Positions 35,265 through 43,050 of a stretch of DNA of 64,000 nucleotides are shown one piece after another. The notes under the pieces are model-generated. The model was not told the DNA's origin, ran no database searches, and saw nothing but the letters and a program-made list of their open reading frames with translations. A program made the translations under genes and the position numbers. The DNA is from Bradyrhizobium daqingense (GTDB lineage: Bacteria; Pseudomonadota; Alphaproteobacteria; Rhizobiales; Xanthobacteraceae). Numbering within the stretch: position 1 is the stretch's first letter; each line of letters begins with the position of its first letter. The stretch spans positions 3,706,001-3,770,000 of the forward strand of contig NZ_CP088014.1 of NCBI RefSeq assembly GCF_021044685.1. Direction: 5' to 3'.

Positions 35265-36377
35265 TCAACAGAAATGCGCGCCCTGCGTCTCCACGTACAC
35301 CGCGTACAGCGACTGGCTCGCGGTCATGAAGAGGCGGTTGCGCTTCTTGCCGCCGAAGCAGACATTGGCGCAGGTCTCCGGCAGCAGGATCTGGCCGATG
35401 CGCGCGCCGTCGTTTGGTGCGAACACCTGCACGCCGTCATAGCCGGGACCGACCCAGCCGGCGCCGACCCAGATGTTGCCCTCGGTGTCGACACGCAAGC
35501 CGTCCGGGAAGCCTGACTTGCCGTCGAGCGTCATATCGATCAGCTTCTTTGGGTTCGACAGCTTGGCACCGTCGATGTCGTAAGACCACACCACATTCTT
35601 GGCTTCAGGATAATGCGTGATGCCGGTGTCGCAGACATAGAGCTTCTTGTAGTCGTGGCTGAAGGCGATGCCGTTCGGCTTGAACGGGTCGTCGGCGACC
35701 TTCGCGACCTGCCCGGTCTGGGTGTCCAGGCGATAGACCGCTTCCTTCTGATGCGGTTGCAGCGAGCCGGTCTTGGCCAGCTTGCCTTCATAGATGCTGA
35801 TCGCGCCATAGCCGGGATCGGTGAACCAGATCGCCTTGTCGTTGGGATGCACGACCATGTCGTTCGGGCCGTTGAGCGGCTTGCCATTGGCCTGCTCGGC
35901 CAGCGTCGTCACCGAGCCGTCGTGCTCGTAACGGACGAGGCGCGTCCGTTCGGCGGTGAGCTGGCGTCCCTCGGTGTCGAACGAATTGCCGTTGGCCTCG
36001 TTCGACGGCTTGTGGAACTGTTCGGAGATGTGGCCGTCGTCGTCGAGATAGCGCAGCTGCCGGTTGGCGGGGATGTCGCTCCAGACGAGATATTGTCCCT
36101 GCGCGTTCCAGGCCGGCCCCTCCGCCCACAGGCAGCCGGTGTAGAGCCGCTTGATCGCAGTGTTGCCGACCTTGGCCTTGAAGCGCTTGGGGTCGATCGC
36201 GACGATGTCGGGGTCGGGATAGCGCTGCGGCTCGGCATTAGCGCCGAAATCGCGGGCGTTGGCCTGCGAGGCCAGGACGGTGGAGGCGGCGAGGGCCGCC
36301 GTGCCTTTGAGGAGCGTGCGGCGGCCAAGGCCGCCAGTTACGTGAGCGCCATCGGAGTTGGTCGGTATTCTTGTCAT
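35265..36377 (-). CDS. SMP-30/gluconolactonase family protein, Tat-exported
   Basis: 370 residues from the ATG at 36377. A twin-arginine signal (GLGRRTLLKGTAALAAS, Arg19-Arg20) ends near ASQANA, so it should be folded before export to the periplasm. The six-bladed propeller has the metal-site residues of lactonases: Glu in WAEGPAW, Asn in GPNDMVV, Asn in KPNGIAF and Asp in FPDGLRVD. It likely hydrolyses a lactone. Last gene of a minus-strand run after an SDR; its ribosome site is inside a hairpin (see the regulatory entry). Confidence 0.92.
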   Translation of the reverse strand: MTRIPTNSDGAHVTGGLGRRTLLKGTAALAASTVLASQANARDFGANAEPQRYPDPDIVAIDPKRFKAKVGNTAIKRLYTGCLWAEGPAWNAQGQYLVWSDIPANRQLRYLDDDGHISEQFHKPSNEANGNSFDTEGRQLTAERTRLVRYEHDGSVTTLAEQANGKPLNGPNDMVVHPNDKAIWFTDPGYGAISIYEGKLAKTGSLQPHQKEAVYRLDTQTGQVAKVADDPFKPNGIAFSHDYKKLYVCDTGITHYPEAKNVVWSYDIDGAKLSNPKKLIDMTLDGKSGFPDGLRVDTEGNIWVGAGWVGPGYDGVQVFAPNDGARIGQILLPETCANVCFGGKKRNRLFMTASQSLYAVYVETQGAHFC

Positions 36378-36382
36378 GGTTT

Positions 36383-36405
36383 CCTCCCAAAGTTTTGTTG
36401 GGAGG
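36383..36405 (-). promoter_or_regulatory. Hairpin sequestering the SMP-30 ribosome binding site
   Basis: On the transcript, CCUCCCA pairs perfectly with UGGGAGG across a 9-base loop, and the second arm is the Shine-Dalgarno sequence (GGGAGGA) five bases before the AUG. A further 6-bp hairpin (TGCCCG-CAAT-CGGGCA) at 36414-36429 sits just upstream. Translation would require opening the first hairpin, by temperature, a ligand, a regulator or a preceding ribosome. Confidence 0.55.
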
Positions 36406-36506
36406 CCAACATCTGCCCGCAATCGGGCATAAAGCTGGGCAATCTCGGGCTGAGACAGCCGGAGATTGCAGGGCAGGGATGCCGGAAATGCGGCTGGACG
36501 AAATCC

Positions 36507-37421
36507 TTACACGGGATCCCAGGTGAAGATGTCGGCCGAGCGGTCGAGCTTGTAGAACGAGCCCTTCAGGGCCGGCATGCCGTGTTCCGCGATCGATTGC
36601 GGCGTCCAGCCTTCGTTCCGCTGCACCGAGCGGATCGGCCGGTTCTGGCTGAACAGGAAGATCTCGTTCATGCGCACCCCGAAGATCTGTCCGGTGACGT
36701 CCTTGGCGGAATCGCCGAGCAGGTAGCCGCAGAGCGGGGCGATCTTCTCCGGTCCCATCTGCTTGATCTTTTCGACGCGCGCCTTCTCGGCATCGGTCTC
36801 GGTCGGGATGGTGCCGATCATACGGGTCCAGGCGAACGGCGAGACGCAGTTGGAGCGGACGTTGAAGCGGCCCATGTCGAGAGCGATCGACTTCGACAGC
36901 CCGACGATGCCGAGCTTGGCGGCGGCGTAATTGGCCTGGCCGAAATTGCCGATCAGGCCCGAGGTCGAGGTGAAGTGCACGAAGGAGCCCGACTCCTGCT
37001 CGCGGAAGATCCGCGCCGCGGCGTGGCTGACATAGAACGAGCCCATCAGATGCACCTTGATGACGGCCTCGAAGGCTTCCACGCTCATCTTGTGGAAGAT
37101 CATGTCGCGCAAGATGCCGGCATTGTTGACGACGCCGTCGAGCCGGCCGAAATGATCGGTCGCGGTCTTCACGATCTTGCTGGCGGGGATCGCCTCCGCC
37201 ACCGACTCGAAATTGGCGACTGCCGTGCCGCCGCGCTTCTTGATCTCCTCGACCACTTCTTCGGCCGGCGCAGCGTTCGCACCGGCACCGTCCGCGGCGC
37301 CGCCGGGATCGTTGACGACGACCTTGGCGCCTTCGCCAGCACACAGCAGCGCGATCTCGCGCCCGATGCCGCGGCCCGCGCCGGTGACGATGATGACCTT
37401 GTCTTGTAGTGATTTGCTCAT
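36507..37421 (-). CDS. SDR, multifunctional-enzyme type (3-hydroxyacyl-CoA dehydrogenase-like)
   Basis: 304 residues, ATG at 37421. Glycine motif TGAGRGIG near residue 14, then VNDPGGAADGAGANAAPAEEVVEEI, an insertion typical of the dehydrogenase domain of peroxisomal multifunctional enzyme 2. Catalytic residues lie in FTSTSGLIGNFGQANYAAAKLG. The C-terminal 80 residues (MNEIFLFSQNRPIRSVQRNEGWTP) extend beyond a simple SDR. It likely oxidises 3-hydroxyacyl-CoA, fitting the thiolase and DUF35 genes upstream in the same direction. Confidence 0.9.
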   Translation of the reverse strand: MSKSLQDKVIIVTGAGRGIGREIALLCAGEGAKVVVNDPGGAADGAGANAAPAEEVVEEIKKRGGTAVANFESVAEAIPASKIVKTATDHFGRLDGVVNNAGILRDMIFHKMSVEAFEAVIKVHLMGSFYVSHAAARIFREQESGSFVHFTSTSGLIGNFGQANYAAAKLGIVGLSKSIALDMGRFNVRSNCVSPFAWTRMIGTIPTETDAEKARVEKIKQMGPEKIAPLCGYLLGDSAKDVTGQIFGVRMNEIFLFSQNRPIRSVQRNEGWTPQSIAEHGMPALKGSFYKLDRSADIFTWDPV

Positions 37422-37466
37422 GGTAGCCTCTCTGTGTTGTCTCCGCGGCTGCGGCTAACCCAGCTT

Positions 37467-37537
37467 GTCATGCGCGGGCTTGACCCGCGCATCCATCTTC
37501 AGAAGAGGATGGATTGCCGGGTCAGCCCGGCAATGAC
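37467..37537. repeat. Palindromic intergenic repeat, family D copy 7
   Basis: GTCATGCGCGGGCTTGACCC and GGGTCAGCCCGGCAATGAC ends, ATCCATCTTC and GAGGATGGAT inside. It lies between the thiolase stop and the SDR start on the same strand, so the two may be only partly co-transcribed. Confidence 0.75.
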
Positions 37538-37559
37538 GGATAGGTAATTCCGCGCCGCC

Positions 37560-38699
37560 TTACCTTTCGTTCGTAAACACGATCGTGCCACTCGCCGCGA
37601 ACATGCCGCCGACACCGTGGCACACCGAAATCTTCGCGTTCGGCACTTGCGCCGGCGCGATCCCGCGCATCTGCCGCACGCTCTCCTGCAACGCGTACAT
37701 GCCGTACATGCCGGAGTGCATGTAGCTCAACCCGCCGCCATTGGTGTTGAGCGGCAGCTTGCCACCCGGCCGCGTGTTGCCGTCGGCGATGAACCTTCCC
37801 GTCTCCTCATAAGGCATGAAGCCGAGATCGCCGAGGCCGAACAGCGGCAGATGCGCGAAGGCATCATAAATCATGAGATGGTCGACGTCCTTGTGCGCGA
37901 TGCCGGCCTCCTTGAAAGCCAGCGGCCCCGCGGTCTTGAACGCGCGCGAGGAGTTGAAGGTCTCCATCTGGCTGACCATCGGCGTCTCCACGCTCTCGCC
38001 GGTCCCCATGATGTAGACGGGCTTGCGCGGAAAATCCCTGGCGCGGTCGGCCGAGGTCAGGATCAGCGCGCCGCCGCCGTCGGTGACGAGGCAGCATTGC
38101 AGGAGGCGGAACGGATAGGCGATCATGCGCGAGTTGAGCACGTCGGCGACCGTGATCGGGTCCTTCATCATCGCCCGCGGATTCTTCGCCGCCCATTCCC
38201 GCTGCACCACCGCCACCGAAGCCAGCTGCTCGTGCGTGATGCCGTAGGTCTTCATGAAGCGCAGCACGGGAATCGGGAACATGCTGGGCGGCCCGTAGAC
38301 GCCATAGGGCGCCTCGAACTGGCCGTTGAGGCTGTCGGCCGGCGTTGAGCGCGGCAATTTGCCGATCATCGACTTGCCGCTCTCGGCATGGGTGATCAGC
38401 ACGGTCTTGCACAGGCCCGCTTCGATCGCTGCCGCTGCGTGGCGGACGTGCAGCATGAAGGAGCAGCCGCCGACCGAGGTGCCGTCCACCCAGGTCGGCT
38501 TGATGCCGAGATAATGGCAGACCTGCTGCGGCGTCTCGACCGCGGTGGCGAAGCCGTCGATGTCCGAGAGCTTGAGCCCGGCATCGGCGATGGCATTGAG
38601 CGCCGCATCGGCGTGGAGCTGAAGCTGCGAGGCGCTGGGGATGACGCCGAGCTCGGTGGTCTCGGCCGCGCCGACGACGGCAACCTGGTTCCTGCGCAT
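37560..38699 (-). CDS. Thiolase / lipid-transfer-protein-type thiolase
   Basis: 379 residues, ATG at 38699. SCP-x/Ltp-type thiolase with the nucleophile region VDGTSVGGCSFMLHVRHAAA (Cys79 in the canonical position) and a C-terminal CHGVGGMFAASGT loop that retains a second cysteine and histidine. Its start lies three bases after the stop of a zinc-ribbon DUF35 gene, so the two proteins are made together, as in steroid-degrading bacteria where such pairs form thiolase or aldolase complexes. Thiolytic or retro-aldol cleavage is possible. Confidence 0.92.
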   Translation of the reverse strand: MRRNQVAVVGAAETTELGVIPSASQLQLHADAALNAIADAGLKLSDIDGFATAVETPQQVCHYLGIKPTWVDGTSVGGCSFMLHVRHAAAAIEAGLCKTVLITHAESGKSMIGKLPRSTPADSLNGQFEAPYGVYGPPSMFPIPVLRFMKTYGITHEQLASVAVVQREWAAKNPRAMMKDPITVADVLNSRMIAYPFRLLQCCLVTDGGGALILTSADRARDFPRKPVYIMGTGESVETPMVSQMETFNSSRAFKTAGPLAFKEAGIAHKDVDHLMIYDAFAHLPLFGLGDLGFMPYEETGRFIADGNTRPGGKLPLNTNGGGLSYMHSGMYGMYALQESVRQMRGIAPAQVPNAKISVCHGVGGMFAASGTIVFTNER

Positions 38700-38702
38700 G
38701 GT

Positions 38703-39116
38703 CTACCCCTTCGCCGGACGGAAGACGGGGAGGGTGATCTTGTCGTCGAGTTGCTCGAAGGCGACCTCGAGCTTCATGTCGAGCGCGAGTGCCTCCGGCG
38801 TCTGCGGGCAGTCGATGATATTGCTCATCATGCGCGGCCCCTCATTGAGCTCGACCACCGCGATCGCGTAAGGCGGCGTGAAGCCCGGTGCGGCGGGACG
38901 ATGGTTGATCACGTAGCTGTAGAGAAAACCCTTGCCGCTCGCCTTGAACACCGAAACCTTGCGCGAGGCGCAGGACGGGCAGAACGGGCGCGGCGGGAAA
39001 TAGACATGCGCGCAGGCGTCGCAGCGCTGCAGGCGCAATTCGCCCGCCTTCGTGCCATCCCAGAAATGCTGGGTCTCCGGCGTCGGTTTCGGTCGCGCGC
39101 GCTGCGGTTCGGCCAT
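38703..39116 (-). CDS. Zn-ribbon/OB-fold DUF35 protein, partner of the thiolase
   Basis: 137 residues from the ATG at 39116, with GGAGGAG upstream; the longer upstream frame is rejected. N-terminal helix (ETQHFWDGTKAGELRLQRC), a rubredoxin-like zinc ribbon CDACAHVYFPPRPFCPSC with four cysteines, then an OB-fold with GFLYSYVINHRPAAPGF. In characterised systems the protein docks to an Ltp-type thiolase and delivers or shapes the acyl-CoA site. Coupled to the thiolase gene three bases downstream. Confidence 0.92.
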   Translation of the reverse strand: MAEPQRARPKPTPETQHFWDGTKAGELRLQRCDACAHVYFPPRPFCPSCASRKVSVFKASGKGFLYSYVINHRPAAPGFTPPYAIAVVELNEGPRMMSNIIDCPQTPEALALDMKLEVAFEQLDDKITLPVFRPAKG

Positions 39117-39292
39117 CTCGGCGGCTCCTCCAAAAGACAGGCTTCCGCCCGCCTGTTTCGATCTTGATGCGACAATCGACCATGGCGCGTCAACGGTCCA
39201 GCAATGCGCATGCATGCCATCATGCGCACAATGCTTGTGTCGCGCTGAGCCAGCGCTATAGATTGCGCGCGCCAATATTCCGTGAGACAGAC

Positions 39293-40642
39293 ATGCCCGA
39301 TTTTCCGACACTGGCGAAGCTCGCCGAAGACCTCGAAAGCGGCCGCACCACCTCCCGCAAGCTGGTCGAGGCCTGCATCGCCAGGATCGCCGACCCCGCG
39401 GGCGAGGGCCAGCGCACCTTCATTCATGTCGACAAGGACGGCGCGCTCGCGGCGGCGGATGCGATGGACGGCCTACGCAGGGCCAAGGCAGCGCCCTCGC
39501 GCTATGCCGGCATCCCGATCTCGATCAAGGACCTCTTCGACATCAGGGGTCAGGTGACGCGCGCCGGCTCGCGCGCGCTCGACGATTCCTCGCCGGCCGA
39601 GCAGGACGCCGTGACGGTGGCGCGCCTGCGCAAGGCCGGCTTCGTCGTGATCGGACGCACCAACATGACCGAGTTCGCCTATTCCGGCATCGGCATCAAT
39701 CCGCATTACGGCACGCCGAAGGGCGCCTGGAACCGGGCCGAAGGCCACGTGCCCGGCGGCTCGTCCTCCGGCGCGGCAGTGTCCGTGCTCGACGGCATGG
39801 CGCATGGCGCGCTCGGCACCGACACCGGCGGCTCCTGCCGGATTCCGGCCGCCTTCAACGGCATCGTCGGCTACAAGCCGACGCAGCGCCGCGTGCCGCT
39901 CGACGGCTCGGTGCCGCTGTCGTTCTCGCTCGACAGCATCGGGCCGCTGGCGCGATCGGTCAGCTGCTGTGCCATACTCGATGCGGTGCTCGCGAACGAG
40001 CCGATCGTTCCGCTCAAGCCGCGCCCGGTGAAGGGCATGCGACTCGCCGTGCCGACCACGATCGCGCTCGACGATCTCGATGCAGAGGTCTCCGCGACAT
40101 TCAAGCGTGCGCTTAAATCCCTTGCCGATCACGGCGCCATCATCGAGCGCATCGAAATGGCCGAATTCCATGACATCGGTCCGATGAATGCCAAGGGCGG
40201 CTTTGCCGCCTCCGAAAGCTATGCCTGGCATCGCTATCTCATCACGTCCAAGGGCGACGTCTACGACCCCAGGGTGGCCGTGCGCATCATGCGCGGGGAG
40301 GCGCAGAGCGCGGCCGACTACATCGACCTGCTCAACGAACGCCGCTCGCTGATCGCGCGCGTCAATGCGCGCATCGCGCCCTATGACGCGCTGGTGCTGC
40401 CGACCACGCCCAACACGCCGCCGAAGATCGCCGACCTCGCCGACGATCAGGTATTCACCCGCGAAAACATCCGCGCTCTTCGCAATTGCAGCCTGATCAA
40501 TTTGATCGACGGCTGCGCCATCTCGCTGCCCTGTCATCGCGCGGGCGATGTTCCCGTCGGCCTGATGCTGGCGGGGACGGGCGGATCCGACCGCCGTATC
40601 TTCGAGCTTGCTGCCGGCATGGAGGCCGTGATCCGTGTTTGA
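39293..40642 (+). CDS. Amidase (amidase signature family)
   Basis: 449 residues from the ATG at 39293 (MPDFPTLAKLAEDLES). The amidase-signature triad is intact: K79 in PISIKDLFD, the cis-Ser S157 in PGGSSSGAAVSV and the nucleophile S181 in GTDTGGSCRIPAAF, with the usual 24-residue spacing. Hydrolyses an amide to acid and ammonia; the substrate is unknown and family members also include GatA-like and hydantoinase-type enzymes. The DUF2848 gene overlaps its 3' end, suggesting a joint function. Divergent from the DUF35 gene. Confidence 0.93.
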   Translation: MPDFPTLAKLAEDLESGRTTSRKLVEACIARIADPAGEGQRTFIHVDKDGALAAADAMDGLRRAKAAPSRYAGIPISIKDLFDIRGQVTRAGSRALDDSSPAEQDAVTVARLRKAGFVVIGRTNMTEFAYSGIGINPHYGTPKGAWNRAEGHVPGGSSSGAAVSVLDGMAHGALGTDTGGSCRIPAAFNGIVGYKPTQRRVPLDGSVPLSFSLDSIGPLARSVSCCAILDAVLANEPIVPLKPRPVKGMRLAVPTTIALDDLDAEVSATFKRALKSLADHGAIIERIEMAEFHDIGPMNAKGGFAASESYAWHRYLITSKGDVYDPRVAVRIMRGEAQSAADYIDLLNERRSLIARVNARIAPYDALVLPTTPNTPPKIADLADDQVFTRENIRALRNCSLINLIDGCAISLPCHRAGDVPVGLMLAGTGGSDRRIFELAAGMEAVIRV

Positions 40643-41324
40643 CCTGACCTTCACCGTTGACGCCCAGGACACCACCACGCCGCTGACGCTGGCCATCGGC
40701 CAGATGGTCATCGCTGGCTGGACCGGCCGCGACCCCGTCGCACGCGACAAGCACATCAAAGAGCTGCAGGAGATGGGCATCGCCCCGCCGGCCTCGACGC
40801 CGATCTACTACCGCGCCTCGGCACGGCGGTTGACCCAGGAAGGCAGCATCGAATGCACCGGCGGCGATTCCAGCGGCGAGGTCGAGTTCGTGCTGATCGG
40901 CTGGCAGGGTCGCATCTTCGTCGGCTGCGGCTCCGATCACACCGACCGCAAGGTCGAGGCCTACAGCGTCACGGTCTCCAAGCAGATGTGCGACAAGCCG
41001 ATCGCCTCGACGCTGTGGGAGCTGGAGGACGTCATCGGCCACTGGGACAGGATGATCCTGCGCTCCTACGCCACTATCAAGGGCGAACGCGTGCTCTACC
41101 AGGAGGGCACGCTCGATGCGATGCTGCCGGTCGAGGATCTCATTGCGCGCGGCGGCTTCCCCGGCGGAAAATTGCCCGATGGCTGCGCCATGTTCGGCGG
41201 CACCTTCGCCGCCAAGGGCGGCATTCGCCCAGCGGATCGCTTCGATTTCGAGCTTGAAGATCCCGTGCTGAATCGCACGATCCGGCACGGCTACGACGTG
41301 GTGACGCTGCCGGTGAGGGGCTGA
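40635..41324 (+). CDS. DUF2848 family protein
   Basis: 229 residues, GTG start at 40635 overlapping the amidase stop by 8 bases, so coupled. The body (MVIAGWTGRDPVARDKHIKELQEMGIAPP, ASTPIYYRASARRLTQ, VEFVLIGWQGRIFVGCGSDHTDRKVEAYSV, CAMFGGTFAAKGGIRPADRFDFELEDPVLNRTI) fits DUF2848, distantly like the fumarylacetoacetate hydrolase/MhpD fold. Biochemistry unknown. The amidase partner suggests it processes the product or supplies the substrate. Confidence 0.85.
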   Translation: MFDLTFTVDAQDTTTPLTLAIGQMVIAGWTGRDPVARDKHIKELQEMGIAPPASTPIYYRASARRLTQEGSIECTGGDSSGEVEFVLIGWQGRIFVGCGSDHTDRKVEAYSVTVSKQMCDKPIASTLWELEDVIGHWDRMILRSYATIKGERVLYQEGTLDAMLPVEDLIARGGFPGGKLPDGCAMFGGTFAAKGGIRPADRFDFELEDPVLNRTIRHGYDVVTLPVRG

Positions 41325-41334
41325 GACCTCTCCG

Positions 41335-41457
41335 CGTCATTGCGAGGAGCCCTTGCGACAAAGCAATCCAGACTGGTTCCGCGGAGGGCTCCTGGATTGC
41401 TTCGCGGAGCCTGTCATCGGGCCGCGCTTCGCGCGGACCAGATGGCTCGCAATGACG
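41335..41457. repeat. Palindromic intergenic repeat, family B copy 2
   Basis: CGTCATTGCGAGGAGCCCTT and GGCTCGCAATGACG as ends; AAGCAATCCAGA and TCCTGGATTGCTT pair, and a further GCCGCGCTTCGCGCGG hairpin lies between. It separates the DUF2848 gene from the 2OG-oxygenase gene on the same strand. Confidence 0.8.
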
Positions 41458-41517
41458 AGGACATAATCATCGGAAATCGGGTGGCGGGGCGAAGGCCGGG
41501 CTGCAAAGGTGATTGCC

Positions 41518-42264
41518 ATGACAATGACCGCACGCAAATCGCCCCAAACGTCGTCCATCGACCTTGCCGCCCAGCTCAATACACTCGACTGGCCGCAGAT
41601 CACCGCCGAGCTCGACGCCCAAGGCTGCGCGGTCCTGAAAAACCTTCTCACTCCGGACCATTGCCGCGCCATCGCCGGCCTCTACCCTGACGACACGCAT
41701 TTCCGCAGCCGGATCGTCATGGGCCGCCACGGCTTTGGCCGCGGCGAGTACAAATATTTCTCCTATCCGCTGCCCGACCTGATCGCGCAGCTGCGCCCCG
41801 CGCTCTATGGGCACCTACAAGCCGTCGCCAACCGCTGGAACGAGGCGATGGGGATCGACGTCGGCTATCCCGCCGCGCACACGGCGTTCCTGAAGCGCTG
41901 CCACGACGCCGGCCAGACCCGGCCGACACCGCTCCTGCTGCAGTACGAAGCCGGCGACTACAATTGCCTGCATCAGGACCTCTATGGCGAGCATGTGTTC
42001 CCGATCCAGGTCGCGATCCTCCTGTCCGAGCCGGGCCGAGACTTCACAGGCGGCGAGTTCGTGCTGACCGAGCAGCGGCCGCGCATGCAGTCGCGTGCCG
42101 AGGTGGTGCCGCTGGCGCAGGGCGATGCCGTCGCCTTCGCTGTGCATCATCGCCCGGTGCAGGGGACACGCGGCACTTACCGCGTTAACATGCGCCATGG
42201 CGTCAGTCGGATCCGATCCGGCCAGCGCCACACGCTGGGTGTGATCTTTCATGATGCGAAATGA
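41518..42264 (+). CDS. 2OG-Fe(II) oxygenase, PF09859-like
   Basis: 248 residues from the ATG at 41518, with AAAGGTG close upstream. Iron ligands are likely H152 and D154 (NCLHQDLYG) plus a distal histidine in VNMRHGVSRI (H227), followed by an arginine that would bind 2-oxoglutarate. The motif LLQYEAGDYNCLHQDLYGEHVFPIQV belongs to a small conserved bacterial family that I recall as PF09859/COG3826, suggested to act on damaged nucleic acid. Nine bases separate it from alkB, so the two are one operon. Confidence 0.85.
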   Translation: MTMTARKSPQTSSIDLAAQLNTLDWPQITAELDAQGCAVLKNLLTPDHCRAIAGLYPDDTHFRSRIVMGRHGFGRGEYKYFSYPLPDLIAQLRPALYGHLQAVANRWNEAMGIDVGYPAAHTAFLKRCHDAGQTRPTPLLLQYEAGDYNCLHQDLYGEHVFPIQVAILLSEPGRDFTGGEFVLTEQRPRMQSRAEVVPLAQGDAVAFAVHHRPVQGTRGTYRVNMRHGVSRIRSGQRHTLGVIFHDAK

Positions 42265-42273
42265 GCGGAGCCA

Positions 42274-42927
42274 TTGACGGCTGATTTGTTCGACAGCGTG
42301 GCCGAGGCCCAGCCGTCGCGCGAGGAGATCGCCGATGGCGCCGTGCTGTTGCGCGGCTTCGTCAGGCCGATCGAAAGCGAGCTGATCGAGGCCGTGCGCG
42401 CGATCGTCGCGCAATCGCCGTTCCGGCGCATGACCACGCCCGGTGGCCATCAGATGTCGGTAGCCATGACCAATTGCGGCGAGCGCGGCTGGATGACAGA
42501 TCATACCGGCTATCGCTATGATCCCATCGATCCGCGAACCGGTGCGCCCTGGCCGCCGATGCCGTCGGTGTTGCGCGATCTCGCCCGCCGCGCGGCAGAG
42601 CAGGGCGGCTTCAAGGCCTTTGCGCCCGATGCTTGCCTCGTCAATCGCTACGAGCCCGGCACGCGGCTGTCGCTGCATCAGGACAAGGACGAGCTCGACT
42701 ATTCCGCGCCGATCGTCTCGGTCTCGCTCGGCCTGCCCGCCACCTTCCTGTTCGGTGGCCTCGCGCGCAGCGACAAGCCGCGGCGCTTTCGACTTGTCCA
42801 TGGCGACGTCGTGGTGTGGGGCGGCCCGTCAAGGCTCGCCTATCACGGCGTCGCGCCGCTCGCCGAGGGCGAGCATGCGCTGCTCGGGCGGAAACGGATC
42901 AATCTGACATTTCGCAGGACGCGGTGA
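42274..42927 (+). CDS. alkB: Alkylated DNA repair dioxygenase AlkB
   Basis: 217 residues, the size of E. coli AlkB, from a TTG at 42274 with GAGCGGAG upstream. It removes methyl groups from 1-methyladenine and 3-methylcytosine in DNA by iron- and 2-oxoglutarate-dependent oxidation. H135, D137 (SLHQDKDE) and H191 (AYHGV) are the iron triad, R208 and R214 (RINLTFRR) bind 2OG and position the base, and the nucleotide lid MTNCGERGWMTDHTGYRYDP is typical. Coupled with the oxygenase gene upstream. Confidence 0.95.
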   Translation: MTADLFDSVAEAQPSREEIADGAVLLRGFVRPIESELIEAVRAIVAQSPFRRMTTPGGHQMSVAMTNCGERGWMTDHTGYRYDPIDPRTGAPWPPMPSVLRDLARRAAEQGGFKAFAPDACLVNRYEPGTRLSLHQDKDELDYSAPIVSVSLGLPATFLFGGLARSDKPRRFRLVHGDVVVWGGPSRLAYHGVAPLAEGEHALLGRKRINLTFRRTR

Positions 42928-42935
42928 TCTATCTC

Positions 42936-43049
42936 TCCTCATCCTGAGGAGCTTGCGAAGCAAGCATCTCGAAGGACGAAGGCCGAGCTGCACGAGCGGG
43001 GCCTTCATGGTTCGAGACGGCGCTCACGCGCCTCCTCACCATGAGGATA
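42936..43049. repeat. Palindromic intergenic repeat, family C copy 2
   Basis: TCCTCATCCTGAGGAGC and CCTCACCATGAGGAT ends, plus CATCTCGAAGG and GGTTCGAGA and the central pair AGGCCGAGC/GCGGGGCCT. It sits between convergent alkB and the TPP-enzyme gene, so terminator use is plausible. Confidence 0.7.
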
Positions 43050-43050
43050 A

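Noticed and set aside
36238..37344. A 368-codon minus-strand frame over the SDR and SMP-30 genes
   Set aside because: Overlaps both genes out of frame; arginine-rich shadow translation.
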